NCBI GenBank assembly: GCA_016794735.1
Contig: JAEUJK010000451.1
Span: forward strand, 1 to 10,601
DNA length: 10,601 nucleotides
Direction of reading: 5' to 3'
Source of the DNA: Gemmatimonadota bacterium
Lineage (GTDB): Bacteria; Gemmatimonadota; Gemmatimonadetes; Gemmatimonadales; Gemmatimonadaceae
Each line of letters opens with the position of its first letter. Within the stretch, counting starts at the first letter, position 1. This document shows positions 1-7,050 of this stretch, in pieces. The notes beneath the pieces are model-generated. The model worked only from the letters and a program-made list of their open reading frames with translations. It did not search any database and was not told the DNA's origin. The position numbers and the translations under genes were made by a program.

Positions 1-878
1 GCGAGCGCCAGGCCCGCGCGCGTCGCGAGGATCGAGTTGCAGCCGTGCGCAATGTTGCCGAACGGACCCGCATGCACGAACGCCGGCCCGCCTTCGAGGG
101 TCTGCACGAGGTTCGGGCGAATCGCGTCCTTGAGCAACATCGCCATCGCGCCAGACGCCTTGAGGTCACCCGCGCGCACCGGCTGGCGGTTGGCGCCGGC
201 GGTGGACCCGACGATGATGCGGGCGAGACGCTGCTCGAGGTCGGCGAATGAATTCGACAGCGCCACGATCGCCATGATCTCCGATGCCGGGATGATCACC
301 CAGCGTTCCTCACGCACGATCCCTTCCGCGGGACCGCCGAGGCCGATGACCGCCTTGCGCAGCGCGCGATCGTTCATGTCGATCGTGCGCGGCCACGTGA
401 TGCGACGCGGATCGAGGCTGAGCGCGTTGCCCTGCTGCAGGTGGTTGTCCATCATGGCAGACAACAACGCGTGTGCCGACGAGATCGCGTGGAAGTCGCC
501 CGTGAAGTGCAGGTTGATGTCGTCCATCGGCAGCACCTGCGAGTACCCGCCACCGGCGGCCCCACCCTTCACCCCGAAGACCGGGCCGAGGCTGGGTTCG
601 CGGATGCAGAGCGCGGTGCGCTTGCCGATCTTGCGGAGCGCCTGGGCGAGTCCCACGGACGTCGTGGTCTTGCCCTCGCCGGCGGCCGTCGGGTTGATCG
701 CCGTCACCAGCACCAGGCGGCCACGCGGGGGCCGCTGCGTGATCTCGAGGGGGATCTTCGCCTTGTACTTGCCGTAGAGATCCAGGTCGTCCGGCGTGAG
801 GTCGAGCTCCGCGGCAACGTCGGTGATGGGCCGCAGCTTGGCTTGCTGCGCAATCTCGATATCCGAGGGAAACGACAC
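1..878 (-). CDS. fhs: Formate-tetrahydrofolate ligase, C-terminal part cut off by the window edge
   Basis: The enzyme makes 10-formyltetrahydrofolate from formate, tetrahydrofolate and ATP in the cytoplasm, supplying one-carbon units for purines and formyl-Met-tRNA. The 292 visible residues begin with the family N-terminus (SDIEIAQQAKLRPI, residues 5-18). They carry the P-loop INPTAAGEGKTTT at about 61-73, where many homologues read TPTPAGEGKTTT. The conserved blocks REPSLGPVFGVKGGAAGGG (93-111) and HFTGDFHAI (around 124-132) follow. The family is usually about 550 residues, so nearly half lies beyond the left edge. I chose GTG at 876-878 because it sits just before the conserved N-terminus; the upstream sequence in this frame has no ATG, and no clear Shine-Dalgarno is visible. 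The gene lies 46 nt after tatD on the same strand and is probably co-transcribed with it. Identity is very secure; the exact start is less so. Confidence 0.95.
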   Translation of the reverse strand, partial: MSFPSDIEIAQQAKLRPITDVAAELDLTPDDLDLYGKYKAKIPLEITQRPPRGRLVLVTAINPTAAGEGKTTTSVGLAQALRKIGKRTALCIREPSLGPVFGVKGGAAGGGYSQVLPMDDINLHFTGDFHAISSAHALLSAMMDNHLQQGNALSLDPRRITWPRTIDMNDRALRKAVIGLGGPAEGIVREERWVIIPASEIMAIVALSNSFADLEQRLARIIVGSTAGANRQPVRAGDLKASGAMAMLLKDAIRPNLVQTLEGGPAFVHAGPFGNIAHGCNSILATRAGLAL

Positions 879-924
879 GATTGCAGGGGCTGAAGGGACC
901 GTCAGGAACGCGCGGATTGTACGA

Positions 925-1710
925 TCAGGGTAGCGTCGCCGCCAGACCAAAGAGGCGTATCGCGTTGGCCGCGCACAGGCGCCCCGCCGCGTCGACCTCC
1001 AGGCCACGCGCACGCGCAACGTGGGCCAGTGTGAGGCTGGTGTAGGCCGGCTCGTTGCGCTTGCCCCGATGCGGCACGGGGGCCAGGTACGGGGCATCGG
1101 TCTCCACGAGGAACCGGTCCTCGGGACAGTCGCGGATCAGCGCGTCGGCGTCCCACTTCTTGAACGTCACCACCCCGCTGAACGACAGGTACCATCCGGC
1201 GTCGAGCGCTGCGGTCGCGAGCTCGGCAGGCCCCGTGAAGCAATGCATGACGCCGCGCACCCCCTGTGCCCCGGCCTCGCGCACCATCGCGGCCGTGTCC
1301 TCCACGGCCTCACGGGAATGGACCACCACGGGTCGTCCGGTGTCCGCCGCAATCGCCAGTTGTTCGGCGAAGGCGCGTCGCTGGAGCGCGCGCGGTGAGT
1401 GATCGTAGTGGTAATCGAGGCCGCACTCGCCGACGGCCACGGCGCCACGATCCAGGTGCGCGCGAATCTCCGCCACGTCGCGAAGCGGGTCGAACGACGC
1501 GGCATCGTGCGGATGCACGCCCGCCGTCCACGCGACGAGCCCGGGATACCGACGCGCGATCACCTCGGCGCGAGCCGCTGACTGGAGCGATTCCCCGATC
1601 GCGACCATCGCCACCGCCCCGGTGACGCGCGCGCGGTCGATCACGGCATCGAGATCCGCATCGAATGCCGTGTCCGCGAGGTGACAATGGCTGTCGACGA
1701 AGATCGGCAT
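925..1710 (-). CDS. tatD: TatD-family metal-dependent hydrolase (deoxyribonuclease)
   Basis: This is a 261-residue TIM-barrel hydrolase of the amidohydrolase superfamily. The family is known for Mg-dependent 3'-5' DNase or RNase activity and possibly a D-aminoacyl-tRNA or DNA-repair role. Metal ligands are visible: H8 and H10 in DSHCHL, E95 in VGECGLDYHYD, H131 in VVVHSRE, H156 in MHCFTG and D205 in VETDAPYL. The tail block PVPHRGKRNEP (211-221) is also typical. Length matches the family (about 255-265). I chose the ATG at 1708-1710 because MPIFVDSHCHL is the standard N-terminus; a longer frame reaching 1746 would add 12 residues unlike homologues and run into the intergenic hairpins. It follows a terminator-like hairpin after secF and precedes fhs by 46 nt, so it may head its own two-gene unit. 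No strong Shine-Dalgarno is visible. The family call is secure; which TatD paralogue it is (TatD, YcfH or YjjV type) cannot be decided. Confidence 0.94.
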   Translation of the reverse strand: MPIFVDSHCHLADTAFDADLDAVIDRARVTGAVAMVAIGESLQSAARAEVIARRYPGLVAWTAGVHPHDAASFDPLRDVAEIRAHLDRGAVAVGECGLDYHYDHSPRALQRRAFAEQLAIAADTGRPVVVHSREAVEDTAAMVREAGAQGVRGVMHCFTGPAELATAALDAGWYLSFSGVVTFKKWDADALIRDCPEDRFLVETDAPYLAPVPHRGKRNEPAYTSLTLAHVARARGLEVDAAGRLCAANAIRLFGLAATLP

Positions 1711-1731
1711 GGCCCGGCGATCGAGGGGTGG

Positions 1732-1746
1732 GTGGGCGGCGCCCAC
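1732..1746. other. Short perfect inverted repeat upstream of tatD
   Basis: GTGGGC and GCCCAC form a 6-bp stem around a 3-nt loop, 22 nt before the tatD start. On the minus strand no T-run follows, so it is not an intrinsic terminator. It could shape the tatD leader, but short GC-rich stems like this arise easily by chance at this base composition. Confidence 0.25.
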
Positions 1747-1753
1747 GACGCCG

Positions 1754-1788
1754 CCAGAAACGAGAACCGCCGCGCGAGGCGGCGGTTC
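1754..1788 (-). terminator. Probable intrinsic terminator after secF
   Basis: GAACCGCCGC (1764-1773) and GCGGCGGTTC (1779-1788) form a perfect 10-bp stem with a 5-nt loop, starting 12 nt past the secF stop. On the minus strand the stem is followed by TCGTTTCTGG, a short and imperfect T-tract. On the plus strand nothing T-rich follows. This fits the end of a secD-secF transcript, although the weak T-tract may allow read-through into tatD. Confidence 0.6.
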
Positions 1789-1799
1789 AGGCGATCAGA

Positions 1800-2825
1800 T
1801 CAGCGTGCGCCGGCGGGGACCCGCCGTGCCGGCTTGGTGTCGCGCGTCCCGGATTCCGCCGCGGACTCCGCCATTGCGGCCGTGCGACTCACCGCGCCCT
1901 TGCCGGTGGGTTCGCGCGGGAAGGTCCGCTCGATCCACAGGAGGAGCGGCGACGCCACGTAGATGGACGAGAAGGTCGCGACGAACACACCGAAGGTCAT
2001 GACCAGCGCGAACGGTCGCAGCACGTCACCAGCGAAGAGCAGCAGCGCGATGGTCGCGGCCAGCGTGGTGGTGTGCGTCAGGATGGACCGCGGCAGTGTT
2101 TCGTTGATCGAGCGGTTCAGCGTGTCGTAGAGCGGCTCCTTGCGACCCTTCTTGAGGTTCTCGCGCACGCGATCGAAGATGATGATCGTGTCGTTGCCCG
2201 AGTAGCCGAGGAGGGTGAGGATCGCGCCGACGATAACGAGCGAGACCTCGACGTTGGTGAGCTTGATGAAGGCGAGCGTGACGAGCACGTCGTGCGCCGT
2301 CGAGAGCACCGCGGCCACGCCGAACCGCCACTCGAAGCGCATCGCCAGGTACGCGAGGGTCACGAGCGACGCCAGCAACATGGCCAATGCGGCGCCGCGG
2401 CTCAGCTCCTGCCCGACCTTGGGGCCCACCGCCTCGGTCCGCTCCACCACGTACTTGCCCGCCCCGAACTTGGCGTCGAGGGCGGAACGAATCGTGTTGG
2501 CAACGGCGGTCGCCGAGGTGTCCTGCGCCGCCACCTGGGCGCTGTTCTGCGCGCGGATGGTGTACTCGTTGGCGCCACCGTACTGCTGGATCTCGGCACC
2601 ACGCACCCCGGCGTCTTCGAGCGCCGAACGCAGGGCACCCGCGTCAGCCGCGGCGTCAAAGCGCACCTGCATCAGCGTGCCGCCGGTGAACTCGATGCTG
2701 TAGTTCACGCCGCCCGTGACGAGGAACGACGCCAGGCCGAGGACGATGAAGACCACGGTGGCGATCGCCGCCTGACGCCACCACTTGATGAAGTCGAAGC
2801 TGGTGTTATGGAAGATGCGAATCAT
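1800..2825 (-). CDS. secF: Protein translocase subunit SecF
   Basis: SecF is an inner-membrane partner of SecD; together they use the proton gradient to help the SecYEG-SecA translocon complete export. The 341 residues show a first membrane segment at about 17-37, an exported domain starting at the family motif YSIEFTGGT (42-50), then five membrane segments between about 145 and 298. The signature GYSGNDTIIIFDRVREN (207-223) and NRSINETLPRSILT (237-250) are intact, and H178-D179 lies in the second core segment. The ATG at 2823-2825 overlaps the secD TGA by one base (TGATG), which suggests translational coupling. A longer upstream reading in this frame to 3029 would lie wholly within secD and is rejected. 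After the last membrane segment there is a roughly 40-residue hydrophilic tail with many Arg, Ala and Ser that I do not recognise. Length without the tail is normal for the family. Confidence 0.97.
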   Translation of the reverse strand: MIRIFHNTSFDFIKWWRQAAIATVVFIVLGLASFLVTGGVNYSIEFTGGTLMQVRFDAAADAGALRSALEDAGVRGAEIQQYGGANEYTIRAQNSAQVAAQDTSATAVANTIRSALDAKFGAGKYVVERTEAVGPKVGQELSRGAALAMLLASLVTLAYLAMRFEWRFGVAAVLSTAHDVLVTLAFIKLTNVEVSLVIVGAILTLLGYSGNDTIIIFDRVRENLKKGRKEPLYDTLNRSINETLPRSILTHTTTLAATIALLLFAGDVLRPFALVMTFGVFVATFSSIYVASPLLLWIERTFPREPTGKGAVSRTAAMAESAAESGTRDTKPARRVPAGAR

Positions 2826-4480
2826 CAGATACTCAGCGTCTGCGCGTTGGACGTGCGCGAGAGCCACACCAGGTAGAAGGTCTTGACGACAAACACGGCG
2901 CAGAAGAGGGACGCCGCGATACCGGCAATAAGGGTCACGGCGAAGCCCCGGACGGGACCCGAGCCGTACTGGTACAACACCGCCGCGGTGAGGATGGTCG
3001 CCACGGACGTGTCGACGATCGCGCTCCACGCGTGCTTGAAGCCTTCGTCAATGGCAGTCCGGACGGTCTTGCCACGGTCGAGTTCCTCGCGAATCCGCTC
3101 GAAGATCAGCACGTTCGCGTCCACCGCGATCCCGACGGAGAGCACGAGGCCCGCGAGCCCCGGCAACGTGAGCACCGCATTGAAGCTCGAGAGCACGGCG
3201 AGCGTGAAGATCACGAACAGGATGAGCGCCCCCACGGCGAGCGTGCCGGAGAAGCGGTAGTACCCGATCATGATGGCGATCACGAGCGCGACGGCGATCA
3301 CCATCGCGAGCGCGCCCTTGGTGATCGAGTCCTGCCCGAGCGACGCACCGATCTGCCGCACCTCGGCGACCTTGAGCGGCACCGGGAGCGAACCCGCGCG
3401 GAGGGTCAGCGCGAGGTCCTGCGCCGCCTGCAGCGGCCGCCCCGTCATCGTGATCTGGCCGCGGGCACCAATCGCCTGGATGATCACCGGCGGCTGCCCC
3501 ATGACCTTGTCGTCGAGGACGATGGCCATGTAGTTCTGGACGTTCTTGCCCGTCTCGCTCCGGAAGCGGCGTCCCCCTTCGTTGTTGAAGCGGAATTCGA
3601 CGATCGTCCCCTGGATCGGGTCCTGGTTGGGCTTGGCGTCTTCCAGGTACTCGCCGGTGATGATCGGGCGGGATTCCACCATGTAGAGCGTGCGGAACGG
3701 CGCAGCGCCCGACGACACCGTGTCGCCCCACAACAACTCGCGGCCCGGGGGCATCGCCGCCTGGATCTCCGGCAGCTGCAGGATGCGCTCGAGTTCCGGC
3801 ACGTCCTTGTTGGCAACGAGGTACTCGCCCGGAATCGAACCCGGCGCGATCAGCTTCGACACGCCACCGGCGCCACCGAGCTGACCCGCGACGCTGCCAC
3901 TGTCAGCCTTGGTGGTATCCGACTTGGCGGCGGTGTCCGTCTTGGTGAAGAGGTCTGGCACCTTCGGCGCCGCCGCATCGGTCGGCGCGGCTTCCGTGGT
4001 GGCCGCCGCGACACCGCCCCGCGAGCGCGCGATCTGGTCAAAGCGCGGCAGCGCCTTTTCGAGCGCCTGCGATTCGTCCGTGATCTGGAACTGGAGGAAC
4101 GCCTGTGCCTCGACGACCGCGCGAGCGCGCTCGGGATCGTCGATGCCGGGGAGTTCCACGATGATGCGATCCGTCCCGACCTTCTGGACCACCGGCTCGG
4201 CAACACCAAACTGGTCGATGCGGGAGCGCACGACCTTCAGCGCGCGATCCAGCGCGTCACTCTTGTCGGCGACCGCCTGCTTGGACTCGTCCACCTCGAG
4301 GGAGAGGTGCATGCCACCCTGCAGGTCGAGGCCGCGCTTCAGCGGGACCCGGCGCACGGTGTCGAGGGCGATTCCCCCCGCTCGGTTGACGCGCTCGACC
4401 ACGGTCCTCGGGAACAGCGCCCAGACGGACGCCAGGAGGAGGGCCGCGATCAAACCCAATCGGTACTTCAGGTTGGACAT
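2825..4480 (-). CDS. secD: Protein translocase subunit SecD
   Basis: SecD is the larger half of the proton-driven SecDF pump that pulls proteins through the Sec channel. In the 551 residues I see a membrane segment at about 7-24, the family motif LKRGLDLQGGMHL (47-59), the large exported P1 domain, and five clustered membrane segments from about 388 to 537. The fourth-segment motif GIAVDANVLIFERIREE (450-466) holds the acidic residue D454 known from the family to matter for proton coupling. RAGSLPVPL (361-369) is also conserved. Residues about 152-205 are a low-complexity stretch rich in Ala, Thr, Asp, Lys and Gly inside P1. The ATG at 4478-4480 is the natural start, with a hydrophobic N-terminus directly after it; no good Shine-Dalgarno is visible. 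A candidate promoter lies 43 nt upstream, and secF follows with a one-base overlap. No yajC lies upstream; ald does. Confidence 0.97.
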   Translation of the reverse strand: MSNLKYRLGLIAALLLASVWALFPRTVVERVNRAGGIALDTVRRVPLKRGLDLQGGMHLSLEVDESKQAVADKSDALDRALKVVRSRIDQFGVAEPVVQKVGTDRIIVELPGIDDPERARAVVEAQAFLQFQITDESQALEKALPRFDQIARSRGGVAAATTEAAPTDAAAPKVPDLFTKTDTAAKSDTTKADSGSVAGQLGGAGGVSKLIAPGSIPGEYLVANKDVPELERILQLPEIQAAMPPGRELLWGDTVSSGAAPFRTLYMVESRPIITGEYLEDAKPNQDPIQGTIVEFRFNNEGGRRFRSETGKNVQNYMAIVLDDKVMGQPPVIIQAIGARGQITMTGRPLQAAQDLALTLRAGSLPVPLKVAEVRQIGASLGQDSITKGALAMVIAVALVIAIMIGYYRFSGTLAVGALILFVIFTLAVLSSFNAVLTLPGLAGLVLSVGIAVDANVLIFERIREELDRGKTVRTAIDEGFKHAWSAIVDTSVATILTAAVLYQYGSGPVRGFAVTLIAGIAASLFCAVFVVKTFYLVWLSRTSNAQTLSI

Positions 4481-4522
4481 GCGGGTAAAGCTCGCGAAAA
4501 TGGGGCTTTGGAAGAGCTTGGA

Positions 4523-4551
4523 AGGTTACCGGCCCCCCGAATGGGAGTCAA
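4523..4551 (-). promoter_or_regulatory. Candidate sigma70-type promoter for secD-secF
   Basis: Reading the minus strand, TTGACT (4551-4546) and TAACCT (4528-4523) are separated by exactly 17 nt. The -35 box matches 5 of 6 consensus bases; the -10 box keeps only the key T, A and final T. Transcription would begin near 4516 and give a leader of about 36 nt. It sits between the hairpin after ald and the secD start, where a new promoter is expected. This is pattern matching by eye in a genome whose promoter consensus I do not know. Confidence 0.45.
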
Positions 4552-4582
4552 CGACTGCGGCCGCAGGGGGCCCACCACGCGA

Positions 4583-4613
4583 GACGCCCGGCCCCCACTG
4601 GGGACCGGGCGTC
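4583..4613 (-). terminator. Strong hairpin between ald and secD, possible terminator without T-tract
   Basis: GACGCCCGG (4583-4591) pairs with CCGGGCGTC (4605-4613). After a single C/A mismatch, CCCC (4593-4596) pairs with GGGG (4600-4603) around a 3-nt loop, giving 13 base pairs in all. It begins 27 nt past the ald stop. No T-run follows on the minus strand, so it is not a classic intrinsic terminator. It may stop polymerase with help from Rho, or protect the 3' end of the ald transcript. The remainder of the 160-nt gap (4481-4640) holds the candidate secD promoter and leader, and no gene. Confidence 0.45.
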
Positions 4614-4640
4614 CTTGTACCCGCGGGTGCGCGGTTTGGC

Positions 4641-5756
4641 TTATCCGAGGAACGACGCCGCGGAGTGGCACTCGAGACCGAACGCCTCGGCCACCCCGGG
4701 ATAGGTGACCTTGCCGTCGATCATGTTCAGCCCCTTCAGGAGCGCCGGGCTGTCGGCCAGTGCCTTCTTCCACCCCTTGTTCGCCAGCTGGATCGCATAC
4801 GGCAGCGTCGCGTTCGTGAGCGCGAGGGTCGACGTGCGCGGCACCCCGCCCGGCATGTTGGCCACGCCGTAGTGGATCACGCCATCGACGACGTAGGTCG
4901 GGTTTTCGTGGGTCGTCGCCTTGATCGTCTCGACGCAGCCGCCCTGGTCGATCGCGACGTCCACGATCACCGAGCCCGGGCGCATGCGCTTGAGGTCCTC
5001 ACGGCGGACCAGCTTGGGCGCCTTGGCCCCCGGAATCAGCACGCCACCGACGACGAGGTCGGCCGTGGCGATCTGCTCGAGGATGTTCTGCCGGTTGGAG
5101 TAGATGAGCTGCACGTTGGCCGGCATCACGTCCGACAGGTAGCGCAGGCGGTCGAGCGAGATGTCGAGGATGACCACCTTCGCGCCGAGCCCAGCGGCCA
5201 TCTTGGCCGCGTTGATCCCGACGACGCCGCCGCCGAGGATCACCACCTTTGCCGGCGGAACGCCCGGGACGCCACCGAGGAGCACGCCACGCCCACCGTA
5301 GAGCTTCTCGAGGTACTTGGCCCCTTCCTGCACCGCCATGCGGCCGGCCACCTCGGACATCGGGGTCAGCAGCGGCAGTTCGCCGCTGGACAGCTCGACG
5401 GTCTCGTAGGCAATGCAGGTCGCGCCGGCTTCCATGTGCGCGCGCGTGAGCGGCTCATCGGCGGCAAAGTGGAAGTAGGTGAAGACGACCTGCCCCTTGC
5501 GCATGCGCTTCCATTCCGGGGCGATCGGCTCCTTCACCTTGATGATCATGTCGGCACCGGCCCACAACGCGTCGACATCGGGCTGGATCTTCGCGCCCAC
5601 GTCGAGGTAGTCCTGGTCGGTGAAGCCACTGCCTTCGCCGCCGCCACGCTCGATCACGACTTCATGTCCGGCCGCCACCAGCGCCTCGGCGCCAGCGGGG
5701 ACAAGTGCAATGCGGTTCTCGTTGGTCTTGATCTCTTTGGGTACGCCGATACGCAT
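4641..5756 (-). CDS. ald: Alanine dehydrogenase (NAD-dependent)
   Basis: The enzyme interconverts L-alanine plus NAD+ with pyruvate, ammonium and NADH in the cytoplasm, serving alanine catabolism or ammonium assimilation and redox balance. The 371-residue length is exactly typical. The N-terminus MRIGVPKEIKTNENRIAL is canonical. Residues known to bind substrate or act in catalysis in the Mycobacterium tuberculosis enzyme fall at the same numbers here: R15, K75, H96 and D270. The Rossmann loop GGGVVG (175-180) and the NAD-selecting acidic residue D198 in ILDIS are present. The C-terminal block ANMPGGVPRTST (299-310) also matches. The ATG at 5754-5756 is 24 nt after the M16 peptidase stop, so the two are probably co-transcribed; the Shine-Dalgarno is weak. 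A strong hairpin follows the stop. Pyridine nucleotide transhydrogenase alpha is a relative, but the length and the R15/K75/H96/D270 set favour Ald. Confidence 0.97.
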   Translation of the reverse strand: MRIGVPKEIKTNENRIALVPAGAEALVAAGHEVVIERGGGEGSGFTDQDYLDVGAKIQPDVDALWAGADMIIKVKEPIAPEWKRMRKGQVVFTYFHFAADEPLTRAHMEAGATCIAYETVELSSGELPLLTPMSEVAGRMAVQEGAKYLEKLYGGRGVLLGGVPGVPPAKVVILGGGVVGINAAKMAAGLGAKVVILDISLDRLRYLSDVMPANVQLIYSNRQNILEQIATADLVVGGVLIPGAKAPKLVRREDLKRMRPGSVIVDVAIDQGGCVETIKATTHENPTYVVDGVIHYGVANMPGGVPRTSTLALTNATLPYAIQLANKGWKKALADSPALLKGLNMIDGKVTYPGVAEAFGLECHSAASFLG

Positions 5757-5780
5757 AGTCGGATGGACTCTAGGTGTAGG

Positions 5781-7046
5781 TCAGGGAGCCGCGGCGGGCC
5801 CCAGGATGAGGACGGACATGTCGTCGGGCTGGAACATTTCCGCCGCCAGCCCGGACACATCGGTCTCGGTGATCGCGTCAATCTCCGCGAGCACGAGGTC
5901 GAGCGACCGGAACGGTTCACCATACAACTCGGTGGCCGCCGCCCGGTACAGCCGGGACCCCGGACTCTCGAGTGACAACGTGAGTTGTCCCTTCAACTGC
6001 CCCTTGCCAATCGCCAGCTCGGTCGCCGGCAGGCCATGGGTGGCCAGGTCGCGCAGCTCGCCATGCACCGCCTCGATCGCCTCGTTTACCTGCTCGGGCG
6101 ACGTGGCAAAGTACACGCCGTGCATGCCGGTCTCGCGATAGTGCTGGTGGAACGCGTAGATCGAGTACGCGAGCCCGCGTTCCTCTCGCACGCGCTGGAA
6201 CAGGCGGGAACTCATCCCGCCCCCCAGCACCGACGCCAGCAGCGCAAAGACGTAGCGGCGGGGATCGCCGTAGGGAATGGCCCCCGCGCCCAGCACCACG
6301 TGGCTCTGGGCGACGTCGCGCTCCACGTGGCGTCGTTCGCCGCGCGCCGGCCGGATCGTGGCGGGCATGACGGCGCGTGCCGCAGCGCCACGGGCCACCT
6401 GGTCCCACCCGGTCGCCAGCAGCGCATCCACCAACGCGTCATGCTCGACGTGGCCCGCGGCCGAGACGACGATGTGCTCGGGCCGGTACGCGCGGTCGTG
6501 CAGGGCGCGGACGGCGTCGAGCGAGAGCGCCGAGACGCTGTCCCGCGTGCCGAGGATGGAGTATCCCAGCGGGTGGTCGCCCCACATCAACTCGTTATGC
6601 AGCTCGAAGACGATGTCGTCCGGCGCGTCTTCCACCATGGAGATCTCCTCGAGCACCACCTTGCGCTCGAGGTCCAGGTCCCGGCTGCGCAGCGTGGGCG
6701 AGAAGAGGAGGTCCGCGAGGACGTCCGCCGCCTGCGGCAGGTGCTCATCGAGCACCCGTGCCTGGAACGAGGTGTGCTCGCGCGAGGTCCACGCGTCGAG
6801 CGAACCACCTAACGACTCGAGCGCCAGGGCAATCTCGCGCGGCCCGCGCCGCTCGGTGCCCTTGAACACGAGGTGCTCGAGCATGTGGGAGACCCCCATG
6901 TCGGCCCGCGCCTCATGGACCGACGCGGACCGCACCCAGGCCCCCAGCGCCACCGACCGGACCTGCGGCATGTACTCCGACACGACCGTGAGGCCGTTGT
7001 CGAAGGTCGTACGCCGGAGGCCGGTCAGTTCAGCGGTCGCCGACAC
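5781..7046 (-). CDS. M16-family zinc peptidase (processing-peptidase-like)
   Basis: This is a 421-residue protein of the M16B type, related to mitochondrial processing peptidase and to the Bacillus pnp-linked peptidase YmxG/MlpA. The inverted zinc motif is intact: H54-M-L-E57-H58 in SHMLEHLVFKGT, with the distal ligand E134 in VLEEISMVED, exactly 76 residues after H58. The second-domain block GGGMSSRLFQRVREERGLAY (275-294) and the following IYAFHQHYRETG are typical of active-type subunits. No signal peptide is visible, so it is probably cytoplasmic. I chose GTG at 7044-7046, which places TTFDNGLTVV where homologues begin. The same frame stays open to an ATG at 7196, but that 50-residue Ala/Val/Gly extension lies inside pnp and looks like a shadow. 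Only 4 nt separate the pnp TAA from this GTG, suggesting termination-reinitiation coupling. Substrates are unknown; a role in peptide turnover or processing is inference from the family. Confidence 0.93.
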   Translation of the reverse strand: MSATAELTGLRRTTFDNGLTVVSEYMPQVRSVALGAWVRSASVHEARADMGVSHMLEHLVFKGTERRGPREIALALESLGGSLDAWTSREHTSFQARVLDEHLPQAADVLADLLFSPTLRSRDLDLERKVVLEEISMVEDAPDDIVFELHNELMWGDHPLGYSILGTRDSVSALSLDAVRALHDRAYRPEHIVVSAAGHVEHDALVDALLATGWDQVARGAAARAVMPATIRPARGERRHVERDVAQSHVVLGAGAIPYGDPRRYVFALLASVLGGGMSSRLFQRVREERGLAYSIYAFHQHYRETGMHGVYFATSPEQVNEAIEAVHGELRDLATHGLPATELAIGKGQLKGQLTLSLESPGSRLYRAAATELYGEPFRSLDLVLAEIDAITETDVSGLAAEMFQPDDMSVLILGPAAAP

Positions 7047-7050
7047 GGCG

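Noticed and set aside
1665..2876. A plus-strand open frame of about 400 codons opposite secF
   Set aside because: It is Arg/Glu/His-rich without domains and antisense to secF, so it is a shadow.
2826..3029. N-terminal extension of secF within secD
   Set aside because: The added 68 residues are Arg-rich and fall entirely inside the secD membrane-domain codons; the overlapping TGATG gives a canonical SecF start.
4555..4566. Perfect 12-bp palindrome CTGCGGCCGCAG between ald and secD
   Set aside because: It contains a common 8-bp GC palindrome, and at this base composition such sites are expected by chance. It might be an operator, but nothing else supports that.
3032..4708. A long plus-strand open frame rich in Arg, Asp, His and Glu opposite secD
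   Set aside because: This composition is typical of a reversed reading of membrane-protein codons; secD on the other strand is fully supported.
3909..5975. A very long open frame on the plus strand covering secD, the gap and ald
   Set aside because: It lies antisense to two unmistakable genes, is full of Arg, Ala, Ser and Pro with no domain, and reflects the scarcity of stop codons in high-GC third positions.
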